Part shown: piece after piece, positions 38,119 through 47,200 of the stretch
Numbering within the stretch: the first letter of the stretch is position 1
Layout: each line of letters begins with the position of its first letter
NCBI RefSeq assembly: GCF_023195515.1
Contig: NZ_JALPKR020000002.1
Span: 4,565,001-4,629,000 of the forward strand
DNA: 64,000 nt
Direction of reading: 5' to 3'
DNA from: Variovorax sp. S12S4
GTDB taxonomy: Bacteria; Pseudomonadota; Gammaproteobacteria; Burkholderiales; Burkholderiaceae_C
The notes under the pieces: generated by a model
What the model saw: the letters and a program-made list of their open reading frames with translations, nothing else
What the model was told of the DNA's origin: nothing
Database searches by the model: none
Program-made: the position numbers and the translations under genes

Positions 38119-39996
38119 TCAGAAGGCTCCGCCCACGGCGTGCCGTGCGACGAAGTGGCCGGGCGCCACCTGCACCAGCGGCGGCACGTCGGGCTCGTCG
38201 CCCACCGCGCGAATGGGGCTGGGAATTTCGCCTTCGAGCAGCGCGCGAGGCTTGTGGCGGCGCGACGGGTCGGCCACCGGCACCGCGGCCATCAGCTTGC
38301 GGGTGTAGGGGTGCTGGGGCGCCTCGAACACGGCGCGGCGCGGGCCAATCTCCACGATCTGCCCGAGGTACATCACGGCCACGCGGTGGCTGATGCGCTC
38401 GACCACGGCCATGTCGTGCGAGATGAAGAGAAATGCCACGCCCAGTTCACGCTGCAGGTCGAGCATGAGGTTGACGATCTGCGCCTGAATCGAAACGTCC
38501 AGCGCCGACACCGATTCGTCCGCCACCACCACTTTGGGGTTGAGCGCGAGTGCGCGTGCAATCGCAATGCGCTGGCGCTGACCGCCTGAAAACTCGTGCG
38601 GATAGCGCTGCGCCACTTCGGGCGGCAGGCCCACCTTCTGCAGCAGCCAGTCGACGCGTTGCTGCGCTTCGGCGCCCTTGGCAATGCCGTGGATCAGCAG
38701 CGGCTCCATGATCGAGAAGCCGACCGTCACGCGCGGATCGAGCGACGCGAACGGGTCTTGAAAGATGAACTGGATATTGCGGCGCAGCGCCTGCAGCTCG
38801 CGCGTCGGCAGTTCGCGGATGTTCTGGCCGCCGAACTCGATGGCGCCGCTCTGGCTTTCGACCAGGCGCAGCAGCGAACGGCCGGTGGTCGACTTGCCGC
38901 AGCCCGATTCGCCCACCAGCGCCAGCGTTTCGCCGGGGTACAGGTCGAAGCTGATTTTTTCAACGGCATGCACGCGGCGCTTCACGCGGCCGAAGAAACC
39001 GCTGCGCACGTCGAAGCGTGTTACCAGGTCGCGCACGCGCAGGATGGGGCCGGCTTCTTCGCGCACCGTGGTTTGCGGCGTGGTGTCGGTGATTGGCACG
39101 GTGTCGGGGCTGCCTTCGGTGCGCAGCAATTCGAACTTGGCGGGCAGGTCGGTGCCTTGCATGGCGCCGAGCTTGGGCACCGCCGACAGCAGCGCCTTGG
39201 TGTACGGGTGCTGGGGGGCGGTGAAGACCGTGTCGGAACTGCCGGCTTCCACTTTGTCGCCGCGGTACATCACCAGCACGCGGTCGGCAATTTCGGCCAC
39301 CACGCCCATGTCGTGCGTGATGAAGAGCACGCCCATGCGCATCTCCTTCTGCAGCTCTCGAATGAGCTGGAGAATTTGCGCCTGAATCGTCACGTCGAGC
39401 GCCGTGGTGGGCTCGTCGGCAATCAGCAGCTGCGGTTTGCACGAAAGCGCCATTGCAATCATCACGCGCTGGCGCATGCCTCCCGAGAGCTGGTGCGGAA
39501 AGCGGTCGAGCACGTTGCGCGCTTCGGGTATGCGCACCAGCTCGAGCATGCGCAATGCTTCGGCGCACGCGGCCGCATTGTTCTTGCCCTGGTGGATGCG
39601 AATCGCCTCGGCAATCTGCTCGCCCGCGGTGAACACCGGGTTGAGAGACGTCATCGGCTCCTGGAAGATCATCGCGATGTCCGCGCCGCGGATGTTGCGC
39701 ATTTCGGCGTCGCGCGCCTGTGCCAGGTCGAGCACCTCGCCGCTGCGGCGGCGAAACGCCATGCGCCCGCCGAGGATGCGGCCGCCGCCGTGCTCCACCA
39801 GCCGCATCAGCGCGAGCGAGGTGACCGATTTGCCGGAGCCCGATTCGCCCACCACCGCAAGCGTTTCGCCGTGGTCGACGTGGAAGGACAGCTTCTTGAC
39901 GGCATCGACCGTGCGCTCCGAAGTCGAGAAGCGAACGGTGAGGTCGTCGACGGCGAGAACGCGGCCGTCTGGCAGGGCGAGGGCAGGGGAGGACAT
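38119..39996 (-). CDS. gsiA: Dual-domain ABC transporter ATPase GsiA-like
   Basis: A 625-aa protein with two complete ABC ATPase domains in one chain. Domain 1 has Walker A GESGSGKS, signature [15 protein letters not shown] and Walker [13 protein letters not shown]. Domain 2 has Walker [10 protein letters not shown], signature [15 protein letters not shown] and Walker [13 protein letters not shown]; Ser replaces the usual Pro after DE. The oligopeptide-type C-terminal extension is present. This fused layout is characteristic of GsiA. Confidence 0.9.
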   Translation of the reverse strand: MSSPALALPDGRVLAVDDLTVRFSTSERTVDAVKKLSFHVDHGETLAVVGESGSGKSVTSLALMRLVEHGGGRILGGRMAFRRRSGEVLDLAQARDAEMRNIRGADIAMIFQEPMTSLNPVFTAGEQIAEAIRIHQGKNNAAACAEALRMLELVRIPEARNVLDRFPHQLSGGMRQRVMIAMALSCKPQLLIADEPTTALDVTIQAQILQLIRELQKEMRMGVLFITHDMGVVAEIADRVLVMYRGDKVEAGSSDTVFTAPQHPYTKALLSAVPKLGAMQGTDLPAKFELLRTEGSPDTVPITDTTPQTTVREEAGPILRVRDLVTRFDVRSGFFGRVKRRVHAVEKISFDLYPGETLALVGESGCGKSTTGRSLLRLVESQSGAIEFGGQNIRELPTRELQALRRNIQFIFQDPFASLDPRVTVGFSIMEPLLIHGIAKGAEAQQRVDWLLQKVGLPPEVAQRYPHEFSGGQRQRIAIARALALNPKVVVADESVSALDVSIQAQIVNLMLDLQRELGVAFLFISHDMAVVERISHRVAVMYLGQIVEIGPRRAVFEAPQHPYTRKLMAAVPVADPSRRHKPRALLEGEIPSPIRAVGDEPDVPPLVQVAPGHFVARHAVGGAF

Positions 39997-40026
39997 GGGA
40001 TGCGAAGAAAAGAGAGTGCGTGCGCG

Positions 40027-40989
40027 TCAGGCGAAGATGGCCGTCACAGGGGCGTCGTCGCCGCGGGCATGACCGCGGTACATGCCTTCGCTGTTGAAGG
40101 CGAGGCTCAGGTTGCCGTGGCGGTCGATGGCGATCAGCCCGCCCGTGCCGCCGATGGCGGGCAGCGACTGGTGCACCACGGCACGGGTGGCGGCTTCGAG
40201 CGTGGCGCCGCCGTAGGCCATGCGCGCGCAAACGTCGTAGGCGGCCGAAACGCGGATGAACATTTCACCGCTGCCGGTGCAAGAGACGGCGGCGGTGCGG
40301 TCGTCCGCATAGGTGCCGGCGCCGATCAGCGGGGTGTCCCCGATGCGGCCGACGCGCTTGTTGGTCATGCCGCCGGTCGAGGTGGCCGCGGCCAGGTGGC
40401 CGTGCATGTCGAGCGCCACGGCGCCCACGGTGCCGAACTTCTTGTCTTCGTCCAGCGGCGGCGTCATGGCCGCGCCTTCGTGGTCGGTCACCACGCGGCC
40501 GGTGTCGCGCACGCGGTAGAGCTGCTGGCGGCGCGCTTCGGTCGAAAAGAAAAAGGGCTCGACCATTTCGAGTCCGTGCTCGCGCGCAAAGGCTTCGGCG
40601 CCCGCGCCGGCCAGCAGCACATGGGCGCCGTCTTCGAGCACGGCGCGCGCGGCGCGCACCGGGCGGCGAATGTGGCAGACCCCGGCAATCGCGCCGGCGG
40701 CCAGCGTTGCGCCGTCCATCACGGCGGCATCGAGTTCATGGGTTTCGTCGTGCGTGAAAACCGCTCCGTGGCCCGCGTTGAAGAGCGGGCACTCTTCGAG
40801 CAGTTCGACGGCGAGGCAGGTGGCGTCGAGCGCGGATGCGCCCTTGAGCAGCGCTGCCTGTGCGGCGCGCACGATGTTCTGCAGCGCGTCGTGGTAAGCC
40901 TGCGCCTGCGCCGCGCTGGTCGTGGCGGCGCTGATGGTTCCGGCCCCGCCGTGAATGGCGATGACCGGGGTGTTGCTGCTGTTCTTCAT
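40027..40989 (-). CDS. iaaA: Isoaspartyl peptidase / L-asparaginase
   Basis: A 320-aa Ntn hydrolase that removes isoaspartyl residues from peptides and also hydrolyses asparagine. Motifs: AIHGGAGTIS at the start, LFNAGHGAVFT, ELDAAVMDGA, and the self-cleavage site KFGTVGAVALD with nucleophile Thr187. STGGMTNKRVGRIGDTPLIG and GTGEMF-like GSGEMFIR follow. It overlaps the regulator stop (ATGA at 40989) and precedes gsiA, the same iaaA-gsiABCD order known in E. coli. Confidence 0.93.
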   Translation of the reverse strand: MKNSSNTPVIAIHGGAGTISAATTSAAQAQAYHDALQNIVRAAQAALLKGASALDATCLAVELLEECPLFNAGHGAVFTHDETHELDAAVMDGATLAAGAIAGVCHIRRPVRAARAVLEDGAHVLLAGAGAEAFAREHGLEMVEPFFFSTEARRQQLYRVRDTGRVVTDHEGAAMTPPLDEDKKFGTVGAVALDMHGHLAAATSTGGMTNKRVGRIGDTPLIGAGTYADDRTAAVSCTGSGEMFIRVSAAYDVCARMAYGGATLEAATRAVVHQSLPAIGGTGGLIAIDRHGNLSLAFNSEGMYRGHARGDDAPVTAIFA

Positions 40990-41948
40990 CAGGAGGATTT
41001 CTTCTTTTTCTTTCGGGTGCCGGCCGGGGCGGCACTGGCTGGTTGTGCGGCAAATTCCGCCCGCGCCAGGCCCTGTGCGCCATGCAGCCAGGGGCGCACC
41101 GCTTGCAGGATGCGGCTCGCGGACTGCACCGCGCGCGGCGCACGCAGCGCCACCGCGCTGGTCAGCGCCTCGATCAATGCGAGCACGCTGGTTTCGCAAT
41201 TCGGCCGGTAGCTGGTTTCGGTCTGGCAATAGAGCGCCACGTCGGCCAGCGGCGCCAGCGGCGAGCTCGGCCTGTCGGTCAGCGCCAGCACGGCGCAGCC
41301 CTGGCCGCGCGCAATCTGCGCCAGCGCCACCGTGTCGGTGAGGTAGCGCGGAAAGGTGAGGCCGATGAACAGGTCCTGCGGCCCCGCATGCATGAGCGTG
41401 CGCGCCGCATGCGTCACGCCGCTCACGCTGGAGAGCATTCGAACGTCGTTGCAGCTGCCGTCCAGGCCGTGCTGCAGCAGCCCCGCCAGCCATGCGCTGG
41501 CACCAAAGCCGCCGATGTACACCGACCGCGCCTTCAGGATGCGCTGCACCGCCGCCTCGCATGCCGCGTAGTCCAGCGACTGGCGCGTGGCTTCGATGTT
41601 GCGGCGGCTCTCGTCCAGCGCGGTGGCAAACACCTCGGCGACCGTGGTCGGATGCTCGAGGTTGCCGCGCAGGCGCTCCACCGGCGCCACCAGCGATTCG
41701 AAGCCGCGCACGAGCTCGGCCCTGAAGGTGGCATAGCCGTCGAAATCCAGCGCCCGGGCAAAGCGGTTGGCCGTGGCAACCGACACGCCCACCACTGCCG
41801 CAAGCTCATCGATGGGCAGCGTGGCGACCTGCAGCGGGTGCTCCAGCACGTAGTCGGCCACCTGGCGATGCGACCGCGTCAGCCGCGGCAACGCCTGCGC
41901 AATGCGCTGGGCCACGGTGGTGCCGGTGGTGTCTACGTTGGTGCTCAT
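40989..41948 (-). CDS. RpiR-family transcriptional regulator
   Basis: A 319-aa regulator with an N-terminal RpiR helix-turn-helix (LPIDELAAVVGVSVATANRF) and a C-terminal SIS domain (SVYIGGFGASAWLAGLLQHG, LFIGLTFPRYLTDTVALAQ). The tail is poly-basic (RKKKKKSS). SIS domains normally bind phosphosugars, but RpiR proteins also control amino-acid and peptide genes. It is first in the peptide operon and probably controls it, perhaps through the palindrome about 65 bases upstream. Confidence 0.87.
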   Translation of the reverse strand: MSTNVDTTGTTVAQRIAQALPRLTRSHRQVADYVLEHPLQVATLPIDELAAVVGVSVATANRFARALDFDGYATFRAELVRGFESLVAPVERLRGNLEHPTTVAEVFATALDESRRNIEATRQSLDYAACEAAVQRILKARSVYIGGFGASAWLAGLLQHGLDGSCNDVRMLSSVSGVTHAARTLMHAGPQDLFIGLTFPRYLTDTVALAQIARGQGCAVLALTDRPSSPLAPLADVALYCQTETSYRPNCETSVLALIEALTSAVALRAPRAVQSASRILQAVRPWLHGAQGLARAEFAAQPASAAPAGTRKKKKKSS

Positions 41949-42013
41949 TCGTGGGCCGTGCACTCCGGAGGGGAGTGTTTGATGAAAATCAGTTTACAAA
42001 TATAAGACAAAAA

Positions 42014-42025
42014 AGAAAATTTTCT
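42014..42025. promoter_or_regulatory. Palindrome AGAAAATTTTCT upstream of the RpiR operon
   Basis: A perfect 12-bp palindrome inside a short AT-rich stretch (about 41980-42040), 66 bases upstream of the regulator start. The same stretch holds a possible minus-strand promoter (TTGTCT and TATATT-like elements). It is a reasonable operator candidate for the RpiR protein. Confidence 0.4.
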
Positions 42026-42104
42026 GTCATTTTTGATCGAATGAGCAAATTTCGGGCCCGCGAAGGGCCGATGCGAGAGGGGCGCGAAGATCGCCGGCCC
42101 GGGG

Positions 42105-42557
42105 CTAGGCGGCGCTTTTTTCCATGAACACGCTGAACGGGTCGTCCGGGTAGCTCCCGAACGGCCCTCGCTTCACGTAGCCCGCGCTGGCGTAGAAAGC
42201 CAGCGCTTCCGGCTGGCTGATGCCGGTCTCGAGCGCGAATCGCGTGCATCCCTTGCCGATTGCCTCGGCTTCGAGAAAGGTCAGCACTTTTGCGGCAATG
42301 CCTTGCCCGCGGTTTTCCGGCCGTACGAACATCCGCTTGAGCTCGCCGTATGCGGGCTCCAGCACCATGGCGCCGCAGCCCACGGCCGTTCCGCACTCGT
42401 CGCGCGCAACTGCAAACAGCACGTGCGCCGCCGACAGCGCGGCAATGTCGATGCCGTAGTGGCACTCGGGCGGATAGAGCGGCTTCTGGTAGGCGTCGAG
42501 CGCTTCGATGAGCTGGACGACATCGGGCTGGTCGGGGTGTTCGAGGGCAATGTTCAT
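42105..42557 (-). CDS. GNAT family N-acetyltransferase
   Basis: A 150-aa acetyltransferase with the acetyl-CoA binding A motif RPENRGQGIAAKVL. A preceding strand reads YGELKRMFV, and FYASAGYVKRGPFGSYPDD provides the B motif. Its substrate is unknown. It stands between the peptide operon and tolC on the same strand and is probably a single gene. Confidence 0.85.
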   Translation of the reverse strand: MNIALEHPDQPDVVQLIEALDAYQKPLYPPECHYGIDIAALSAAHVLFAVARDECGTAVGCGAMVLEPAYGELKRMFVRPENRGQGIAAKVLTFLEAEAIGKGCTRFALETGISQPEALAFYASAGYVKRGPFGSYPDDPFSVFMEKSAA

Positions 42558-42633
42558 GCGAAGGATTCTCTGGATCCGGCGAATCTTATTGGACCCCGGC
42601 CGAGCGTCGGCCTCGCGCCGCCATTCGCCGGTG

Positions 42634-44031
42634 CTATCGCGGATGCGTGACAGGGGCGGCGCTGTCGACCGCAGGCCTGCCGTCGAGCGCCAAAGTGGCA
42701 TTGAGCGCCGCAAGTGCATCGGACGTGAGCGAGCCGCTCGCCTGGCGCAGGCGCAGGTCGCCCAACAGCACGTTGTAGCGGGCCTGTGCCAGGTCGCGCT
42801 TGGTCTGGTAAAGCTGGCTCTGCGCATTGAGCACGTCGATGTTGATGCGCACGCCCACCCGGTAGCCCATGCGGTTGGCGTCCAGGGCCACCTGGCTCGA
42901 TGCTTCGGCTGCCTCGAGCGCCTTCACCTGGCTGGCGCCGGACACCAGCCCAAGGTAGGCGGCACGGGTGGAAACAGAAACGCTGCGGCGCGCGTTCTCG
43001 AGCGAGGCGCGCGATTGGTCTTCGAGCGCCAGCGTCTCGCGCACCCGGTTCTCGGTTGCGAAGCCGGCGTATAGCGGCATGTTGAAGACCACGCCTATGC
43101 TGGCCCCGGCTACACGCACCTTGTCTGTCGAGGCGCTGGGTGAATTGCCTGGCGGGTTGGTGCTGACGTTGTAGCCCAGCTGGGCGTCGATCGTGGGCTT
43201 GTGCCCGGCCTCTGCCTTGCGGACTTCGAGCGTTGCAACCTCCACCGCAAGGGCCGCCTGAACGATGGCCGGATGCGCGGCCTCGGCCTGCGCAAGCCAG
43301 CTGCCCACGTCGCCCGGCGCCAGCCCGGGGAGCACCACCGGCGCGGCGAGTGGCACCGGCACGCTGCCGGCCTGCCCGACGAGCTGGTCGAGGATGAGCT
43401 TCTTGACCTGCAGGTCGTTCTCGGCCGCAATTTCCTGCGCAATGACGAGGTCGTAGCGGGCCTGGGCTTCGCGCGCGTCGGTGATGGTGGATGTGCCGAC
43501 TTCGAAGTTGCGTTTGGCAAAGGCGAGCTGTTCGGCCACCGCAGCCTTTTGCGCCCGCACCAGCGCCAGCGTGTCGTGGCTGGCGAGCACATCGAAATAA
43601 GCCTGGCTCACGCGCACGATGAGGTCCTGCTCGGCCAGCGTCAGCTGTGTTCGTGCGATCTCTTCGTGCCGCTTGCCTTGCTCGTACGCGGCCCAGGCGG
43701 CGGGGCGATACAGAGGCTGGATCAGGTTGACGCCTATGTTCCGGGCGCTGACGCCGCGCGTGAACGCGGCGTTGCCGGCAGACACGTCCTGCTCGGTGAA
43801 GGAGGCCCCCGCCGTGAGGTTGATTACCGGCAGCACCCCAGCGCGCGCCTGTGCCGCCCTGGCCACGCTCGCGTCGTACTGTGCGCGCGCACCTTGGTAG
43901 ACGGCGTCGTAGCTGCGCGCCGACTGGTACAGCTCCACCAAGCTTTGTGCCGATGCAGGCGCCGCGGCGGCCAGCAGCAGCATCAGCGCGAACGGCCTGC
44001 TTGCCGATGCAGCGCGGCGTGAGGTTTGCAT
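42634..44031 (-). CDS. TolC-family outer-membrane channel of the type I secretion module
   Basis: A 465-aa TolC-like protein. The signal peptide (LMLLLAAAAPASAQ) is followed by two related halves of long helices and beta strands. Typical segments are SLVELYQSARSYDAVYQGAR, VSQAYFDVLASHDTLALVRA and VGVRINIDVLNAQSQLYQTK, the last being the conserved NVLD/DVLNA motif. The ATG at 44031 has GGAGGAG upstream. It is divergent from the RTX peroxidase gene and most likely forms the outer-membrane exit for it with the ABC and HlyD proteins at 51-54 kb. Confidence 0.9.
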   Translation of the reverse strand: MQTSRRAASASRPFALMLLLAAAAPASAQSLVELYQSARSYDAVYQGARAQYDASVARAAQARAGVLPVINLTAGASFTEQDVSAGNAAFTRGVSARNIGVNLIQPLYRPAAWAAYEQGKRHEEIARTQLTLAEQDLIVRVSQAYFDVLASHDTLALVRAQKAAVAEQLAFAKRNFEVGTSTITDAREAQARYDLVIAQEIAAENDLQVKKLILDQLVGQAGSVPVPLAAPVVLPGLAPGDVGSWLAQAEAAHPAIVQAALAVEVATLEVRKAEAGHKPTIDAQLGYNVSTNPPGNSPSASTDKVRVAGASIGVVFNMPLYAGFATENRVRETLALEDQSRASLENARRSVSVSTRAAYLGLVSGASQVKALEAAEASSQVALDANRMGYRVGVRINIDVLNAQSQLYQTKRDLAQARYNVLLGDLRLRQASGSLTSDALAALNATLALDGRPAVDSAAPVTHPR

Positions 44032-44139
44032 TTTTTTCTCCTCCGGACATTGGTCTTCTTCGCACCGGCATCACTCGCCTGAAGCCGTGCCCGCATGCGC
44101 GGGAAGCTTCAGTACGCCAGTGGAAATTACTACCAATTG

Positions 44140-44156
44140 CTTAAGGAAATCTTAAG
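44140..44156. promoter_or_regulatory. Perfect PmrA/QseB-type box CTTAAG-N5-CTTAAG
   Basis: CTTAAG (44140-44145) and CTTAAG (44151-44156) are exact direct repeats separated by GAAAT, matching YTTAAK-N5-YTTAAK. The box lies 72 bases before the RTX peroxidase start and 108 bases from the divergent tolC start, so one site could control the whole module. Confidence 0.72.
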
Positions 44157-44228
44157 AGTCGGGGCAAAGACTCAACCGTGGCGGAAACAACGCTTTCAAC
44201 CAATCCCACCACACAGAGGAGCCGCGCC

Positions 44229-47200
44229 ATGTCAGTCACTGTCAATCAAGCAGACCTCGAGTTCATCCTTGCGCAGATCAAGATCTCGGAGGCGCATGCC
44301 GCAGGGCAGCCGTTGTTCGGGCCAGGAGGCCTGGTGCCCGCGTACAACGTCAGTTGGGGTTTGCGTACGGTCGATGGCACGTACAACAACCTGCTTCATG
44401 AAACGTGGGGGGCCGCGGACCAGCAGTTCCCGTCGCTGATGGACCCGGTCTACCGGCCCGCGGACGGCACGCTGTTCGATCCCGACGGGCCCGGCCCCGC
44501 GCCGGCAATGCCGACGTCGGCGACCTACGCCCCGAGCAACGATCCGAACTCGCTGGTCTTCGACTCGAGCCTGCGCACCATCTCCAACCTGCTGGTCGAC
44601 CAAACGCTGGGCAACCCGGCCGCGATCCTGACGGCACTGGACCGTGCCGGCTCGGCGAATTCCATGGCCGACCTTGCGGCCGTCACTGTCATCTACGAAG
44701 CCTTCAAGCCCGCTTCCGATGCCGAGTACCAGGCGCGCGTCATTGCGCAGAACGCCCGGGCCGATGCGGAGGAACTCGGCGATGGCGACCCCAACACGCC
44801 CCCCACGCCGCAGGAGCAGGCAGCCCTCGATGCGGCGGCCGCCGCCGACGCGGACCATGCATTGACAGTTACCGCGCTGGAAGACGCCCGCGCGGTGCGC
44901 GACGCCGCCGTCGCGCCCTACGGCATCGTGATGGAAGGCGACAACGTCAGCCTGCCCAACATCTCGCCGGACGTCGGCCTCTCGGCCTCGTTCAATTCAT
45001 GGTTCACGCTGTTCGGCCAGTTCTTCGACCACGGGCTCGACCTCGTCAACAAGGGCGGCAGCGGCACAGTCTTCATTCCCCTGCAGCCGGACGATCCGCT
45101 CTACGTAGAGGGCAGCAACACCAATTTCATGGTGCTGACGCGCGCCACCGTGTCCGCCGGGCAGGACGGCATCATGGGAACGGCCGACGACGTCGGGCCG
45201 GTGAACACCACCACATCCTTCGTCGACCAGAACCAGACCTACACCTCGCATTCATCGCACCAGGTTTTCCTGCGGCAGTACGAGTTGAACGACCAGGGCA
45301 CGCCGGTCGCGACCGGCAAGCTCATCGAAGGCGCGAACGGCGGCATGGCGACATGGGGCGAAGTCAAGGCGCAAGCGCTGCTGCTCGGCATCCAGCTGAC
45401 CGACTTCGACGTGGGCAGCGTACCGCTGCTCAGAACGGACCAGTACGGCAACTTCATTCCCGACCCGGTGACCGGGTTCGCGCAGGTCATCACCGGCATC
45501 GGTGTCGACGGCATTCCGAACACGGCCGACGACGTCGTGGTCTCCGGCACGCCGGGCAGTCCCGTCAATCCGACGACCGCGCTTGCACTTCGCACTGGCC
45601 ATGCCTTCCTGGCCGACATCGCTCATGAAGCCGTTCCCATCGGCAAGATTGCCGACGGCGACATCACCATCGGCCTGGGCAATCCGGGCAATGGCGACGC
45701 CGAGTACGACAACGAACTGCTCGACGCCCATTTCATCGCCGGCGACGGCCGCGTGAACGAGAACATCGGCCTCACCGCCGTTCACCATGTGTTCCATGCC
45801 GAGCACAACCGCATGGTCGACCACAACAAGGAAGTCATCCTTTCCACCGCGGCGGGCGGGGACCTGGCTTTCCTCAATGAATGGCTGCTCGAAGACGTTG
45901 CGTCCTTGCCTGTGGACCTCAGCACGCTGGTGTGGGACGGCGAGCGCCTGTTCCAGTCCGCCAAGTTCACCACCGAGATGCAATACCAGCACCTGGTGTT
46001 CGAGGAGTTCGCGCGCAAGGTGCAGCCGCAGATCAACGCCTTCGTCGTTCCGGACGGCTTCGACGTGACCATCGATCCATCGATCGTCGCCGAGTTTGCG
46101 CATGTGGTGTACCGCTTCGGGCATTCGATGCTCACCGAGACCATCGACCGCTTCGACCCGAACTTCAACCCGAACGACATCGGCCTGATCGAGGGCTTCC
46201 TCAATCCGGTGGCGTTCGACTCCGGCCATACCATCACCGACGACATTGCCGCCGGCGCAATCATCCGCGGCATGACGCGGCAGGTAGGCAACGAGATCGA
46301 CGAGTTCGTGACCAGCGCGTTGCGCAACAACCTGCTGGGCCTTCCGCTCGACCTTGCGACCATCAACCTGGCGCGCGGCCGCGACACGGGCGTGCCGTCG
46401 CTCAACGCCGCCCGGCGCGAGTTCTACAACGCAACCAACAACGCCGCCGAACTTCGCCCATACGACAGCTGGGTGGACTTTGCCGGCAACCTCAAGCACG
46501 AAGCGTCGATCATCAATTTCATTGCCGCCTACGGCACGCACCAGCTCATTACCGGGCAGACCACGATCGAGGGAAAGCGCGACGCGGCGCTGACGATCAT
46601 CACCGGCGCTTCGGTCGGCGGACTGCTGGTACCTGAGGATTCGGTCGACTTCCTCAACGGAACGGGCGCCTGGACCAGCAACGCCAACGGAGTCACCATC
46701 ACCGGCCTGGACAACGTCGACCTGTGGATCGGCGGCCTGGCAGAGAAGATTCTTCCGTTCGGCGGCATGCTCGGCTCGACCTTCAACTTCGTTTTCGAGA
46801 ACCAGATGGAGAGCCTGCAGAACGGCGACCGCTTCTACTATCTGCAGCGGCTCGACGGCCTGCACCTGTTCGGCGAAATGGAGAACAACTCGTTCGCTGA
46901 AATGATCATGACCAACACGAACGCGACGCACCTGCCGTCGGACGTGTTCTCGACCCCGGGCCTGGCGCTCGAAGTGGACATCACAAGGCAGTTCAACGAC
47001 CTGGACGGCGACGGCGACCTGGAGAGCACCGACCCGGTGGGCGGCGGCATCCTGACGCCGCTGGTGGTTCGCAACAACCCCGGCACAGTCGGGCCGGACA
47101 CCAACTACCTCAGGTACACGGGCGACCAGCACGTGGTGCTCGGCGGCACCGAGGGCAACGACATCATCATTGCCAGCGAGGGCGACGACACCATCCACGG

